Positions 42,572-51,208 of a DNA stretch of 64,000 nucleotides are shown here, in pieces. The notes under the pieces are model-generated. The model was given only the letters and a program-made list of their open reading frames with translations, had not been told where the DNA came from and did not search any database. The DNA is from Lentisphaerota bacterium (GTDB lineage Bacteria > Verrucomicrobiota > Lentisphaeria > Oligosphaerales > JABHEG01), in assembly GCA_018676675.1 (NCBI GenBank), contig JABHEG010000107.1:28302-92301 (forward strand). Direction: 5' to 3'. A program made the position numbers and the translations under genes. The first letter of the stretch is position 1. Every line of letters begins with the position of its first letter.

Positions 42572-44161
42572 GTGGATCCCAGAGCTACAGCTGAAGCTGC
42601 CCTTGATCGCCTGCGGGCTGCTGTCGCGTCGATGGAGGTCGCGCCATCGGTCCGCGAGATCGGTCGGGTGATCAGTGCCGGAGACGGCATTGCGCGCATC
42701 GCCGGTCTTCCCGGGACGCAGGCTCAGGAGTTGCTGCGCTTCGAGAGCGGCATCATGGGGATTGCCTTCAACCTGGATGAAACCGAGGTGGGCTGCGTGC
42801 TCCTCGGCGAGAACACTGACGTCTCGGCTGGCGACACCGTGGAACGCTCGGGAACCGTGGTCCGCACACCCGTGGGCAAGGAGTTGATCGGCCGTGTGAT
42901 TGACCCTTTGGGCGCCCCTCTGGATGGCGGCCCCGCGATCGCCCCGGAGACGCATTTTCCCGTGGAGCGTCCTGCTCCCCCCATTCTTGCGCGATCGCCT
43001 GTGACGCATCCCATGGCGACCGGGATCAAGTCCATCGACGGGATGATTCCCATTGGTCGTGGGCAGCGTGAGCTGATCATTGGCGACCGCAGTACCGGCA
43101 AGACGACCATTGCCCTGAACACGATCCTGAACCAGACCGATGGCGATGTCATCTGTGTCTACGTCGCCATTGGCCAGCGTGCCTCAACGGCCGCCCGAGT
43201 GGTCGAAGTTCTGCGCGAAGGGGGGGCGATGGCCTACACGGTCGTGGTCGTTGCAGACGCAGACTCGCCTCCGGGGATGCAGTTCATCGCGCCTTACGTC
43301 GGCTGTGCCATCAGTGAGTTCTTTGCGGAGCAGGGGCACAGCACGCTGGTGGTCTACGACGATCTATCAAAACATGCTGAAACGTATCGCGAAATCAGCC
43401 TGCTCCTCCGTCGACCGCCCGGCCGGGAAGCCTATCCAGGCGACATTTTCTACCTCCACTCCAGGCTGCTCGAACGGGCAGCTCAATGGGACGATGCACA
43501 TGGCGGAGGCTCCCAGACGGCTCTGCCGATCGTCGAGACCCAGGCCCAGAACATTTCCGCCTATATCCCGACCAATCTGATCTCGATCACCGATGGCCAG
43601 ATCTGCATGGATCCCGATCTGTTTCAGAGCGGGTTCCTGCCCGCGGTTGATATCGGTCTCAGCGTCAGTCGAGTCGGTGGAAAGACTCAGATTCCGGCCA
43701 TGAAGAAACGAGCTCAGGCTGCGCGCTTGGCGTTTACGCAGTTCATCGAGCTTGAGGCCTTCGCCAAATTCGGCACTGCCCTGGATCCCGGGACTGAACG
43801 CCAATTGGCCAAAGGGCGTCGTCTGCGGGAACTGCTGAAGCAGGCGGCTGTTGACCCCGTTCCCCTTGCCGAACAGGTCCTCATTCTCCAGGTCGCCGAC
43901 AGCGACACACTCTTGGATATCGATGCCAACGACGTGCGCCCGTTCGAGGAGCGTTTCCGCGCTGCCTGTCGGGACCGTTTGGGAGACCTTCTTGAGCAGA
44001 TCGCTCAGGGAGGGGACGTCGAAGGGGACGCTGTCTCACGAGTTGAGTCTGTGGCGCAGAAGGTCGTCCAGAGCATGGAGCGTGCCCAGTCTTCGTCAGA
44101 GGGCGTGGGCGAGGGGGCAAAGGCCGCAGCGAATGCCGAAGGGCCTCACAGCGATGGCTGA
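42572..44161 (+). CDS. atpA: N-type ATPase alpha subunit
   Basis: A 529-residue non-catalytic nucleotide-binding subunit. Walker A GDRSTGKT at 171-178, VYVAIGQRASTAARVV, LVVYDDLSKHAETYREISLL and the arginine-finger segment GLSVSRVGGKTQ are all present. The N-terminal beta-barrel begins GRVISAGDGIARIAGLPG. GTG start with GAGGCGAG upstream. Its end overlaps the atpG start by eight bases. The C-terminal 25 residues are Ser/Ala/Gly-rich and unlike the family core. Confidence 0.97.
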   Translation: MDPRATAEAALDRLRAAVASMEVAPSVREIGRVISAGDGIARIAGLPGTQAQELLRFESGIMGIAFNLDETEVGCVLLGENTDVSAGDTVERSGTVVRTPVGKELIGRVIDPLGAPLDGGPAIAPETHFPVERPAPPILARSPVTHPMATGIKSIDGMIPIGRGQRELIIGDRSTGKTTIALNTILNQTDGDVICVYVAIGQRASTAARVVEVLREGGAMAYTVVVVADADSPPGMQFIAPYVGCAISEFFAEQGHSTLVVYDDLSKHAETYREISLLLRRPPGREAYPGDIFYLHSRLLERAAQWDDAHGGGSQTALPIVETQAQNISAYIPTNLISITDGQICMDPDLFQSGFLPAVDIGLSVSRVGGKTQIPAMKKRAQAARLAFTQFIELEAFAKFGTALDPGTERQLAKGRRLRELLKQAAVDPVPLAEQVLILQVADSDTLLDIDANDVRPFEERFRAACRDRLGDLLEQIAQGGDVEGDAVSRVESVAQKVVQSMERAQSSSEGVGEGAKAAANAEGPHSDG

Positions 44162-45017
44162 GCTGCGGGAACTCCAGCGTTACATCGAGAACACCAAGGC
44201 CCTGGGCGAGATCGTCCAGGCCATGCGGAACCTCGCCGGCGTCTACGTTCGCCGGGCCGAGAGTACCATCCAGGCCACTCGCCCGTACCGCGACATCGTC
44301 AATTCAGCATTGGCCGCTGCCCTGGATGCAGCCGATTGGCCCGTCCTGGAGACGGACGATGACGCTCCCAGCGTACTCGTGGTGTTCGCCAGCGATCAAG
44401 GGCTGTGCGGAACATACAACGAACGGGTCATCGACTGTGCGGGTGACTTCATCGACAGCAAGCCGTTGACTGAGGTAATGGTGATCGGGCGACGAGGCGA
44501 AGGTCTGCTGCAGCAGCGCGGCATCGAGCCCATTGTCGCTGCAGACGCGCCAACGAGCCTGGAGGGGATCAGATCACGCGTCGCGGATCTGAGTGAACGC
44601 TTGTTTCAGGCATTCTCCGCCGCGGGAGCGGAGCATCTGTTCTTCGCCTACAACGAATACGAGAGCATGGGGCGATTCCAGCCGACCGTGCGCCGAGTCC
44701 TTCCCCCCGCTCGGGACGATCTAACCGCTGACCCCGCTGTCGCCTTCCCCAGTGAGCCCATCCTGACGGCTTCCCCGGACAGGTTGCTCGGGCGGTTCAT
44801 GGAAGAGTACTTCTTCATCAACCTGTACGGGACGCTTCTGGAAAGCCATGGCAGTGAGAACGGCGCTCGACTTCTGGCCATGACCGCAGCTGCGGCTAAT
44901 ATCGACAAACGACTTGTTGATTTGACCAAGAAATACCAAAATGCCCGCCAGGAGATGGTGACCTCAGAGCTGCTTGACGTTGTTGGCGGGGCCGAAGCGC
45001 TTCAGACGCAGGAGTAG
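44154..45017 (+). CDS. atpG: N-type ATPase gamma subunit
   Basis: A 287-residue central-stalk subunit of normal length. The N- and C-terminal helices forming the coiled coil are MAELRELQRYIENTKALGEI and RLLAMTAAAANIDKRLVDLT; between them ASDQGLCGTYNE marks the Rossmann-like globular domain. The N-terminus departs from the ordinary F-type pattern of RRRIRSV, as expected for N-type gamma. ATG 44154 lies within the end of atpA. It closes the atpDCQRBEFAG order; the next gene starts 71 bases on. Confidence 0.94.
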   Translation: MAELRELQRYIENTKALGEIVQAMRNLAGVYVRRAESTIQATRPYRDIVNSALAAALDAADWPVLETDDDAPSVLVVFASDQGLCGTYNERVIDCAGDFIDSKPLTEVMVIGRRGEGLLQQRGIEPIVAADAPTSLEGIRSRVADLSERLFQAFSAAGAEHLFFAYNEYESMGRFQPTVRRVLPPARDDLTADPAVAFPSEPILTASPDRLLGRFMEEYFFINLYGTLLESHGSENGARLLAMTAAAANIDKRLVDLTKKYQNARQEMVTSELLDVVGGAEALQTQE

Positions 45018-45088
45018 CGTTGAGGCGGCGTCTCCGCCCGAGTGTGTCCATATTGAGTGCCAGACTGAACCAAACCAGGAGTCCATCC

Positions 45089-46876
45089 ATGTCCGTGAAC
45101 CGATTTCTAGCCGCTGTGGCCGTTGCCACGTTGCTCTGTTCCTGCACGACGCCGCCGCGCTACCGAGGCAGCCATCCGTTCCTGAAGGAGCAACCGCGAA
45201 TTCTGGTGGACAAGGTCCTCATGCTGGACAACAAGTGGGTCATGACCGAGGACCACGTGCGGGAGATCAAGGCGGCGGGATTCAACGTCGTGTCACCGCG
45301 ATTGGGGGGGACGGATCCCGCTCGGGTGCGCAAAGTGGCCGCGATGGCTCAGAAACACGACATGTTCTACGTCGCCTGGATGCGAGGCAGCTTGAGCACG
45401 CCCAAGAATGTGCCGGAGAGCGAACGCTATGTGTACGCGGACGGACACTCCTGTGATATCTACAGCCCGAACGCTGATGCGCTTTGGGATTGGATGGAGA
45501 AGACCATACTTGAGCACGTCCGGATTTCTGTCGAGATCCCCGCAATGGCAGGCTCATTCCTGGACTTCGAGAACTATGCCAAGGGCAAGGCAGGCAACTG
45601 CTACAACGTGTCCTATGATTCGTCAACGCTGCAGGCATTTGCTGCGGCTCGTGGTCTCACTCTACCGGAGCTTGGAGCCGCCCAGCACGCTGAGTGGGTG
45701 GCAGAGCAGAAGCTCGAAGACGCATTTCGTGATTTCCAGATCGCCGGTTGGCGAGAGCGTGCTCGCCGCATTCGCGAGAAGATCGATGCCATCAACCCGG
45801 GCTTCCTCCTGCTCATTTACCCGGCTCCGGGGACGTTACTCATGACGGAGGGCCTTTACCCCGAGTGGGCCACGGAGGAGGCGCCGCTCGTGCTCTGCAA
45901 CGCGTCCACCTATGGACGCCCCTCGGAGTTTATTGAGGAAGCGGCTGCTCTGAAGGCCAACCGCAAGATTCTCAAAGACACGATGAAGGTCCCCCGTGCA
46001 GCAGGTATACCGCATGTCTACCTCGGTGGAATCGACCCTGTGTGCGCTGGCGCCGACCCCGAGTTCTGCGGCAAGAACGCTTCTCTCATCTGTGATGTCA
46101 CAGACGGCTACTGGATCTTCTACGAAGGCCCCGAATACAAGAAGGACCACCCCGAGTATTTCCGCTGGTTTAAGCAGGCGAACGCAGACAGCGTCGCGGG
46201 CGAATTTGACCTTTGGAGGCAGCCTCGCAGTCAGCCCGAACAGCTTGGGGACACCACGCTCGAGCGCAAGACCGATCTCCTTCAGGTCGGCATCTACAAC
46301 ACCCGCAAGAAGCTTGGCGAAGATATTGAGTCCACCGGGAAGTATGAGATCCACAAGGTCCGTGGGATGTCGCTGGAGTATCTGCAGAAGCTGGACGTGA
46401 TTGTGCTTCAGAACTTCAACCTCGCGATTGAGACGGATCATCCCATCTCGATTAACCTGCGCAAATATGTGGAGCAAGGCGGTGGGCTGCTGCTTGGGCA
46501 CGATACGGCCTGGTTCATGGAGAGCCTCTTTCCTAAGGTCGCCAAGCGCGGCTACCCGAAACACAAGGTTGATTCCGTACGTCATGTTCTGGACACGACA
46601 CTTGTGGTGGCAGCACAACACCCGGGGCTGCCGGGACTGGCGCCGGGAGCGCGGTTCGAGACGGAGTTCGGTGATCACATGATCTTCAAGCCCGGGCCGG
46701 AGGGGAGTGTGATCGTGCGAAACCAGTTCGGCGATCCTGTCTATGTCGTGGCAGATGTCGGCAAAGGGCGTGTGGTCTACTCGGGCTGCTACTATGGGTA
46801 TTCCAAGAATCTGAAGGGCGGGGAACGCGCCACGCTTCTCGGTCTGGTCGACTGGCTGGCGGAAAACGGGGAGTAG
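45089..46876 (+). CDS. Exported (lipo)protein with TIM-barrel-like and GATase-like domains
   Basis: A 595-residue protein. ATG 45089 follows AGGAG by seven bases and gives MSVNRFLAAVAVATLLCSC, a probable lipoprotein signal. Residues about 40-360 look like a (beta/alpha) barrel: GFNVVSPRLGGTDPARV, MFYVAWMRGS, SFLDFENYAKG, LIYPAPGTLLMTEGLYPEW. The C-terminal 200 residues form an amidotransferase-like fold (DVIVLQNFNLAI, VEQGGGLLLGHD, VADVGKGRVVYSGCYYGYS) close to the last domain of the 25240-28020 protein. Not an ATPase component despite adjacency. Enzymatic role unknown. Confidence 0.75.
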   Translation: MSVNRFLAAVAVATLLCSCTTPPRYRGSHPFLKEQPRILVDKVLMLDNKWVMTEDHVREIKAAGFNVVSPRLGGTDPARVRKVAAMAQKHDMFYVAWMRGSLSTPKNVPESERYVYADGHSCDIYSPNADALWDWMEKTILEHVRISVEIPAMAGSFLDFENYAKGKAGNCYNVSYDSSTLQAFAAARGLTLPELGAAQHAEWVAEQKLEDAFRDFQIAGWRERARRIREKIDAINPGFLLLIYPAPGTLLMTEGLYPEWATEEAPLVLCNASTYGRPSEFIEEAAALKANRKILKDTMKVPRAAGIPHVYLGGIDPVCAGADPEFCGKNASLICDVTDGYWIFYEGPEYKKDHPEYFRWFKQANADSVAGEFDLWRQPRSQPEQLGDTTLERKTDLLQVGIYNTRKKLGEDIESTGKYEIHKVRGMSLEYLQKLDVIVLQNFNLAIETDHPISINLRKYVEQGGGLLLGHDTAWFMESLFPKVAKRGYPKHKVDSVRHVLDTTLVVAAQHPGLPGLAPGARFETEFGDHMIFKPGPEGSVIVRNQFGDPVYVVADVGKGRVVYSGCYYGYSKNLKGGERATLLGLVDWLAENGE

Positions 46877-46886
46877 GTGTGTGGCT

Positions 46887-47056
46887 GAGCCGCGCCGCGC
46901 ACAACGTAAGCGGTCCCTCCCGCTGGTCAGGGCTCGGACGGCAGGACGGTCTGAACCGAGCCGCGCACAACGTAAGCGGTCCCCTCCCGCTGGTCAGGGC
47001 TCGGACGGCGGAGCGGTCTGAACCGAGCCGCGCACAACGTAAGCGGTCCCCTCCCG
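46887..47056 (+). repeat. Tandem repeat array of about 67-71 bp units (R1-containing)
   Basis: Units start at 46887, 46958 and 47025 with GAGCCGCGC followed by ACAACGTAAGCGGTCC. The first two continue CTCCCGCTGGTCAGGGCTCG, which is the R1 sequence reversed; the third changes to CTCCCGCAAGTCGCGGCT, matching the arm at 551-607. The array fills the 231-base gap between two plus-strand genes. Units are adjacent without unique spacers, so it is not a CRISPR array. Confidence 0.85.
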
Positions 47057-47107
47057 CAAGTCGCGGCTTTGCCGGGCTTGGTCACGTCACTGATAAGGAA
47101 CTGAACA

Positions 47108-49591
47108 ATGCAACTGCGCCACTTGAGTCCGGTCCGCCCGTTTCTCGCCCTATCGCTCCTGATTGTCTTCTGCGAAAGCCATGCGGGGCGTGTTGTGGCC
47201 AGGAATGGCACGACGCACTACCGAGTCGTCACCTCGTCTTCACCGTCGGAAGCGGACGCGTTGGCCGCAAAGGAACTGGCCACCTTTCTGAGTCGGTCCA
47301 CCGGTGCGGAACTCGCGATTGTCACCGAGCCTGAGTCTCCCCGGGGGGCTCCTGCCCTCTACGTCGGCCGGACTGCGTTCGCCGAAGCCCATGGCATCGA
47401 TTTCGGGGCTTTCGGACGAGAGGAATTTCTGATTCGCACGATTGGGCAGGATATCGTGCTCTGCGGGGGGCAACCCCGGGGAGCCCTCTATGCGGTCTAC
47501 GACTTCCTGGAGCAGGAGGTTGGCTGCCAGTGGTTGGACGAGAAGACAGAGGTCGTCCCGACTCTGGAGACTCTGGAGGTCGGGCGTCTGAGCATCCGTC
47601 GCCAGCCTGCCTTTTGGTATCGCGATGTTTACACCGCACAGCAGAGGTGCTGGGGCAGCGGCGGGGGCCTGTTCCTGCTGCGCAACAAAGCCAGCCGCGG
47701 CGGGCCCGGGGCGACTGTGATCCCACACCACGGCAGCCCGGGCGGCTGTCATACGTTCCACGCCTACACTGTGGACTGGCCCGAGAATCCGGAGCTCTTC
47801 TCGCTCAACCCACAGGGGGATCGCGATCGCTCAACCAGCGGCAGCGGCCCGGGGCACTTTTGCGTTACCAACCCTGAAACCATCGGTTTGGTTCAGGCCA
47901 AACTGCGGGAGTTCATCGCCAAGAACCGGTCCACGGAACGGGCATCCGGTCTCTATCCGCGCGTCTACGACATCAGCCAAAACGACAACAATAAGTACAT
48001 CTGCTGCTGCCCAACCTGCACGGCGATGCTGGAAGCTGAGGGCAGCTACAGCGGGCCCCTCCTGCACATGATCAACCAGGTTGCCGACGATGTGGGTGAC
48101 GATTTTCCCGAGATTCTGGTCCAGACTTTCGCGTACACGTCAACTCAGAAGCCCCCGAAGACAATCCGGCCTCGCGACAACGTGCTCATCCGGCTCTGCC
48201 ACTTGGGCGCGGAATTCCGGGGCGATGTCGGTGGGGAGTATTTCCGCCCGGCATCGCATCGGGAGAACGCCACGTTCCGGGCCTACATCCGGCAGTGGAG
48301 CAAGCTTGCGGAGAATCTGGCGATCTGGGACTACTGGGTGATGTACAAGGAGGAATTCCCCAATCCCTATCACAACGTCTACCTGATCAGGGACGACATC
48401 AATCTCTACCGCAAGAACAACGTCCAGACCGTCTTCATCGAGTGCGAGAAGGTCGAGACAACCAGTTTCTTCGCTCTGAAACGCTGGCTGACGTACCAGT
48501 TGCTGGACGATCCAAAGGCTGATGACGACGCGTTGATCGCAGACTTCATGGCCGGTTACTACGGCCCTGCGGCTGAGCAGATGACGGCGTTCCTCAAGGG
48601 TGTTCACAGGCTGCAGAAGCGTGGCGGCAAACGCCTCTCATTGCAGAAGACGTCGGAACGGAGCCATTGGACACTGCGGTTCTTTGTCGACGGCCAGCGA
48701 TTGTTTGACGACGCTGAAGCCGCTTGCGCTTCCGGCAGTCCGGAGCTTCTGCATGTCCGGCGTGAACGGATTCCCCTGGATTCTGCGTTGGCCAACCTGT
48801 GGGAGCGCCTTGAGCGAGAGAATGGCGGCGCATCTCTCCCCTTTGACCGCGAGGCCCTGACCAGCCGCTACGAGGCCTATCGCCGCGAACAGCTGAAGGC
48901 CCACCGTCCCAAGACACTCATGCCCCAGGGAGAGCGGGAGTTGGAGGCCGAGCTCGCGAAACTCAGGGAACGCCCGTTGATCGAGAAGCGCAAACAGCAT
49001 CCGCCACCGGAGGTCACGATTCCTCGTGTTCCCGGCGCCAATGGTGATGCGGCCAAGGTCGACTGGAAGAAAGCCCTCGTGCTCGACACCTGGTACGGAA
49101 ACCACGGCGAATCATGCGTGCGCGACCTCTCGGCCAAAGTGGTCCACGACGGCAGCTTCCTGTACGTCCAGCTTGCGGAAGTCTGCAATCCGAAGGAGCT
49201 GAAGCCTTCCGGAGACATTTGGACTGGCGATGACTGGGAGGTGTTCTTCGCACCCGTTCGCGGCCAGGCCCCCTATCGGCAGATCGCGCTCAACCCAGCG
49301 AAGAAGTGGATCGCCTACCACTGGACCAAGCCGATGGGGAAAGCCACCCCCAAGAAGTGGCTTGACAGTGGCGCTGACGTCCGGACACAGACCACCGACA
49401 GTGGCTGGACTGCGACCATCAGCATCCCCCTCAGCAACGTCACCCCTGACGGCGTGAAACCAGGCGGAGCGTTCTTCGCCAACTTCTACCGAGCGAGTAA
49501 CAGCATCAAAGAGGTCTATGCCTGGAGCCCCAACTTCGAGAGCAGCTTCCACGTTCTTGACCGGCTTGGTGCGATGAGGCTGCAGGAGTAG
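47108..49591 (+). CDS. Secreted DUF4838 protein with CBM9-like domain, second copy
   Basis: An 827-residue exported protein. Signal peptide MQLRHLSPVRPFLALSLLIV then CESHAG. The N-terminal domain has the alpha-glucuronidase-like GALYAVYDFLEQEVGCQWLD. The DUF4838 barrel holds YDISQNDNNKYICCCPTC with the CxCxxC cluster and LAIWDYWVMYKEEFPNP. A helical linker (about 530-630) leads to a CBM9-like domain (DWKKALVLDTWYGNHGESCV split as DWKKALVLDTW and YGNHGESCV; GDDWEVFFAPV; WTATISIPLSNV). Its stop is one base from the convergent stop of the next gene. It may act on the same glycan as the 30894 protein. Confidence 0.85.
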   Translation: MQLRHLSPVRPFLALSLLIVFCESHAGRVVARNGTTHYRVVTSSSPSEADALAAKELATFLSRSTGAELAIVTEPESPRGAPALYVGRTAFAEAHGIDFGAFGREEFLIRTIGQDIVLCGGQPRGALYAVYDFLEQEVGCQWLDEKTEVVPTLETLEVGRLSIRRQPAFWYRDVYTAQQRCWGSGGGLFLLRNKASRGGPGATVIPHHGSPGGCHTFHAYTVDWPENPELFSLNPQGDRDRSTSGSGPGHFCVTNPETIGLVQAKLREFIAKNRSTERASGLYPRVYDISQNDNNKYICCCPTCTAMLEAEGSYSGPLLHMINQVADDVGDDFPEILVQTFAYTSTQKPPKTIRPRDNVLIRLCHLGAEFRGDVGGEYFRPASHRENATFRAYIRQWSKLAENLAIWDYWVMYKEEFPNPYHNVYLIRDDINLYRKNNVQTVFIECEKVETTSFFALKRWLTYQLLDDPKADDDALIADFMAGYYGPAAEQMTAFLKGVHRLQKRGGKRLSLQKTSERSHWTLRFFVDGQRLFDDAEAACASGSPELLHVRRERIPLDSALANLWERLERENGGASLPFDREALTSRYEAYRREQLKAHRPKTLMPQGERELEAELAKLRERPLIEKRKQHPPPEVTIPRVPGANGDAAKVDWKKALVLDTWYGNHGESCVRDLSAKVVHDGSFLYVQLAEVCNPKELKPSGDIWTGDDWEVFFAPVRGQAPYRQIALNPAKKWIAYHWTKPMGKATPKKWLDSGADVRTQTTDSGWTATISIPLSNVTPDGVKPGGAFFANFYRASNSIKEVYAWSPNFESSFHVLDRLGAMRLQE

Positions 49592-49592
49592 A

Positions 49593-50873
49593 TCAGTCCG
49601 AGACCCCGAGGAGTTCTGTGACCGCGTGCTTGAAGCGGGAGGCGAACTGCTCTGTGCACCAGCAGAAGGACGTGGGCTCGTAGCCACCTTCAGCGAAATG
49701 GCATGGCTGTGGCAGGTAAAGGAAATTGTCACTGCAGTTAGCGGCGACCGCGAGGAACTCATCCGGAATCAGGGATTGGGCGAGGAGCTGGTACTCGACG
49801 AATGGCTCGCCGGGAAGGAACAGCACGCGGCACTCCCCGATCCGGAGCAGTGAGAAGCTGTAGTCGGCATTCGCGCGGTACTCCAGGGAACTCAGGAGCA
49901 CGGCACTCAGCAGGCGTTTGTGAGCAGGCAGTGCGCTGTCGTCGGCGCTCGCCGACAGTGCCGCGCGGTCCACTGCGGCGCGGGGGAAGGGAAAGCTCCC
50001 ACGAGCCCATTCGAGCTTGGGTGCCTCCGCCAGTGTCATGCCTTGCAGATTGACTGAGATCCCGTCAGCAAGTCGTTTCCCGAATTCGACCAGGTTGGCC
50101 TCAAGGTCAGTCGTGGACGTGTACTTTCCTGCAGTGATGTTGCCACCTGCTCCCGTGAAGAAGGCGTGCAGCCCGTCATGCTGTTCCGACACCAACCGCA
50201 TGGCCTCGCCGGGAGCATCGGCACTGTACATGCGGCGGCCGTTCGACACCTGTGGGTGTGTGGCATAGAAGCTCATCGATGCCAGCAGTCCCCCGTACTT
50301 GCCTCTGAAGGCGAGTGTTCGGAGCATAGGATCGATGACGCCAACCGGAGCCCGGCGCAGGGCACTGTCCCCACATCGACTGAAACGCATCCCAGCGACC
50401 TTGCCATCATCCCCCAGAATACGACGGTTGGACGCATAGCCATGCAGGCGCATTTCGTTCCACCCCAGTTCGCCCACCTCCTCGAGTTTTGCAGCTGCCG
50501 TACGCGCGGACCCCGCACAGGCATCGATCACCCCGAGCCACCATTGCCGGGGGAATGTCACGCAGCCCAAGTGGGCCTCGATCTCGAAATCAAGCAGCGG
50601 CGCGTCATGCTGGTGAATGCAGTGGATTGAGGTGTGGTCGGGGGTGGTTTCGACTGCCTGTGCCAAGGCGGCGCAGAGCTCGTCGTAGGCGCTGTTCATG
50701 AGGCCGCAGTAGTCCAGGGAGGCCACGAGGCAGCGACACTCCCCGTCGTCAAAGATGAATCCACGCAGGAAGAGCGGGTCTCGGATCGCTTCCGTTGGTT
50801 CGCCCGTGCCGAACCCCGTTGGGAATCCGACCGGCGGAGTGACGTCAACGCAGAATGTGCCGAGATGAAGCAT
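49593..50873 (-). CDS. Neutral ceramidase-like protein, second copy
   Basis: A 426-residue protein homologous in outline to the 13791-15086 product: start FCVDVTPPVGFPTGFGTGE, HCIHQHDAPLLDFE in place of the HxH metal motif, FYATHPQVSNGRRM and FFTGAGGNITAG. LFLPGEPFVEYQLLAQ and the C-terminal LPQPCHFAEGGYEPTSF match the family. There is no signal peptide. It is the last of five closely spaced minus-strand genes (24 bases after the small membrane protein). Substrate unknown; lipid amide and sugar ester bonds are both possible. Confidence 0.82.
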   Translation of the reverse strand: MLHLGTFCVDVTPPVGFPTGFGTGEPTEAIRDPLFLRGFIFDDGECRCLVASLDYCGLMNSAYDELCAALAQAVETTPDHTSIHCIHQHDAPLLDFEIEAHLGCVTFPRQWWLGVIDACAGSARTAAAKLEEVGELGWNEMRLHGYASNRRILGDDGKVAGMRFSRCGDSALRRAPVGVIDPMLRTLAFRGKYGGLLASMSFYATHPQVSNGRRMYSADAPGEAMRLVSEQHDGLHAFFTGAGGNITAGKYTSTTDLEANLVEFGKRLADGISVNLQGMTLAEAPKLEWARGSFPFPRAAVDRAALSASADDSALPAHKRLLSAVLLSSLEYRANADYSFSLLRIGECRVLFLPGEPFVEYQLLAQSLIPDEFLAVAANCSDNFLYLPQPCHFAEGGYEPTSFCWCTEQFASRFKHAVTELLGVSD

Positions 50874-50897
50874 GTGGAGTATTTCTTCTGTTGACCG

Positions 50898-51167
50898 TCA
50901 ATGCTTGGAGTCAGTGTGGCGTGTCTCTGCGATGGCGCGAACCAGTGCGATGATGCCAGCGTACTTCAGGCGGGGGTCCACGTAGCGCTCAAGACAGTAG
51001 AAGAGGAAGTAGTAGAACCGGGCCGCGGCCCATAGGGCGACTACCAGCAGCACAGCGACGCGCCAATCCGGGGCGAGCGACAGGATCCCTGCCCCGGAAA
51101 GCCCCACGATCAACAGAAACAGCATACCTTTGAGCACGATCAGCTTCTTGCTTTTCAGATCGGACAT
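50898..51167 (-). CDS. Small membrane protein of unknown function (two helices)
   Basis: An 89-residue protein with two hydrophobic helices (LKGMLFLLIVGLSGAGILSL and VAVLLVVALWAAARFYYFLF) and a conserved-looking C-terminal stretch, ERYVDPRLKYAGIIALVRAI. I do not recognise a named family. ATG 51167 follows GGAAAG; a GTG at 51182 is also in frame. It is the fourth gene in the minus-strand run and so probably works with the four-helix protein and MBL enzyme upstream. Confidence 0.7.
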   Translation of the reverse strand: MSDLKSKKLIVLKGMLFLLIVGLSGAGILSLAPDWRVAVLLVVALWAAARFYYFLFYCLERYVDPRLKYAGIIALVRAIAETRHTDSKH

Positions 51168-51208
51168 TGTGGCTTTCCGCACTCATGCGGCCGTCGCATC
51201 TGGCGCGT

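Noticed and set aside
38182..45017. Missing delta subunit gene (atpH) as a sign of a broken ATPase operon
   Set aside because: N-type operons normally lack atpH and encode a b-delta fusion in atpF; the 261-residue atpF here has the extra C-terminal domain.
46887..47056. Possible CRISPR array
   Set aside because: Units are contiguous with no unique spacers, lengths are 67-71 bases and there are no cas genes; it is a tandem repeat.
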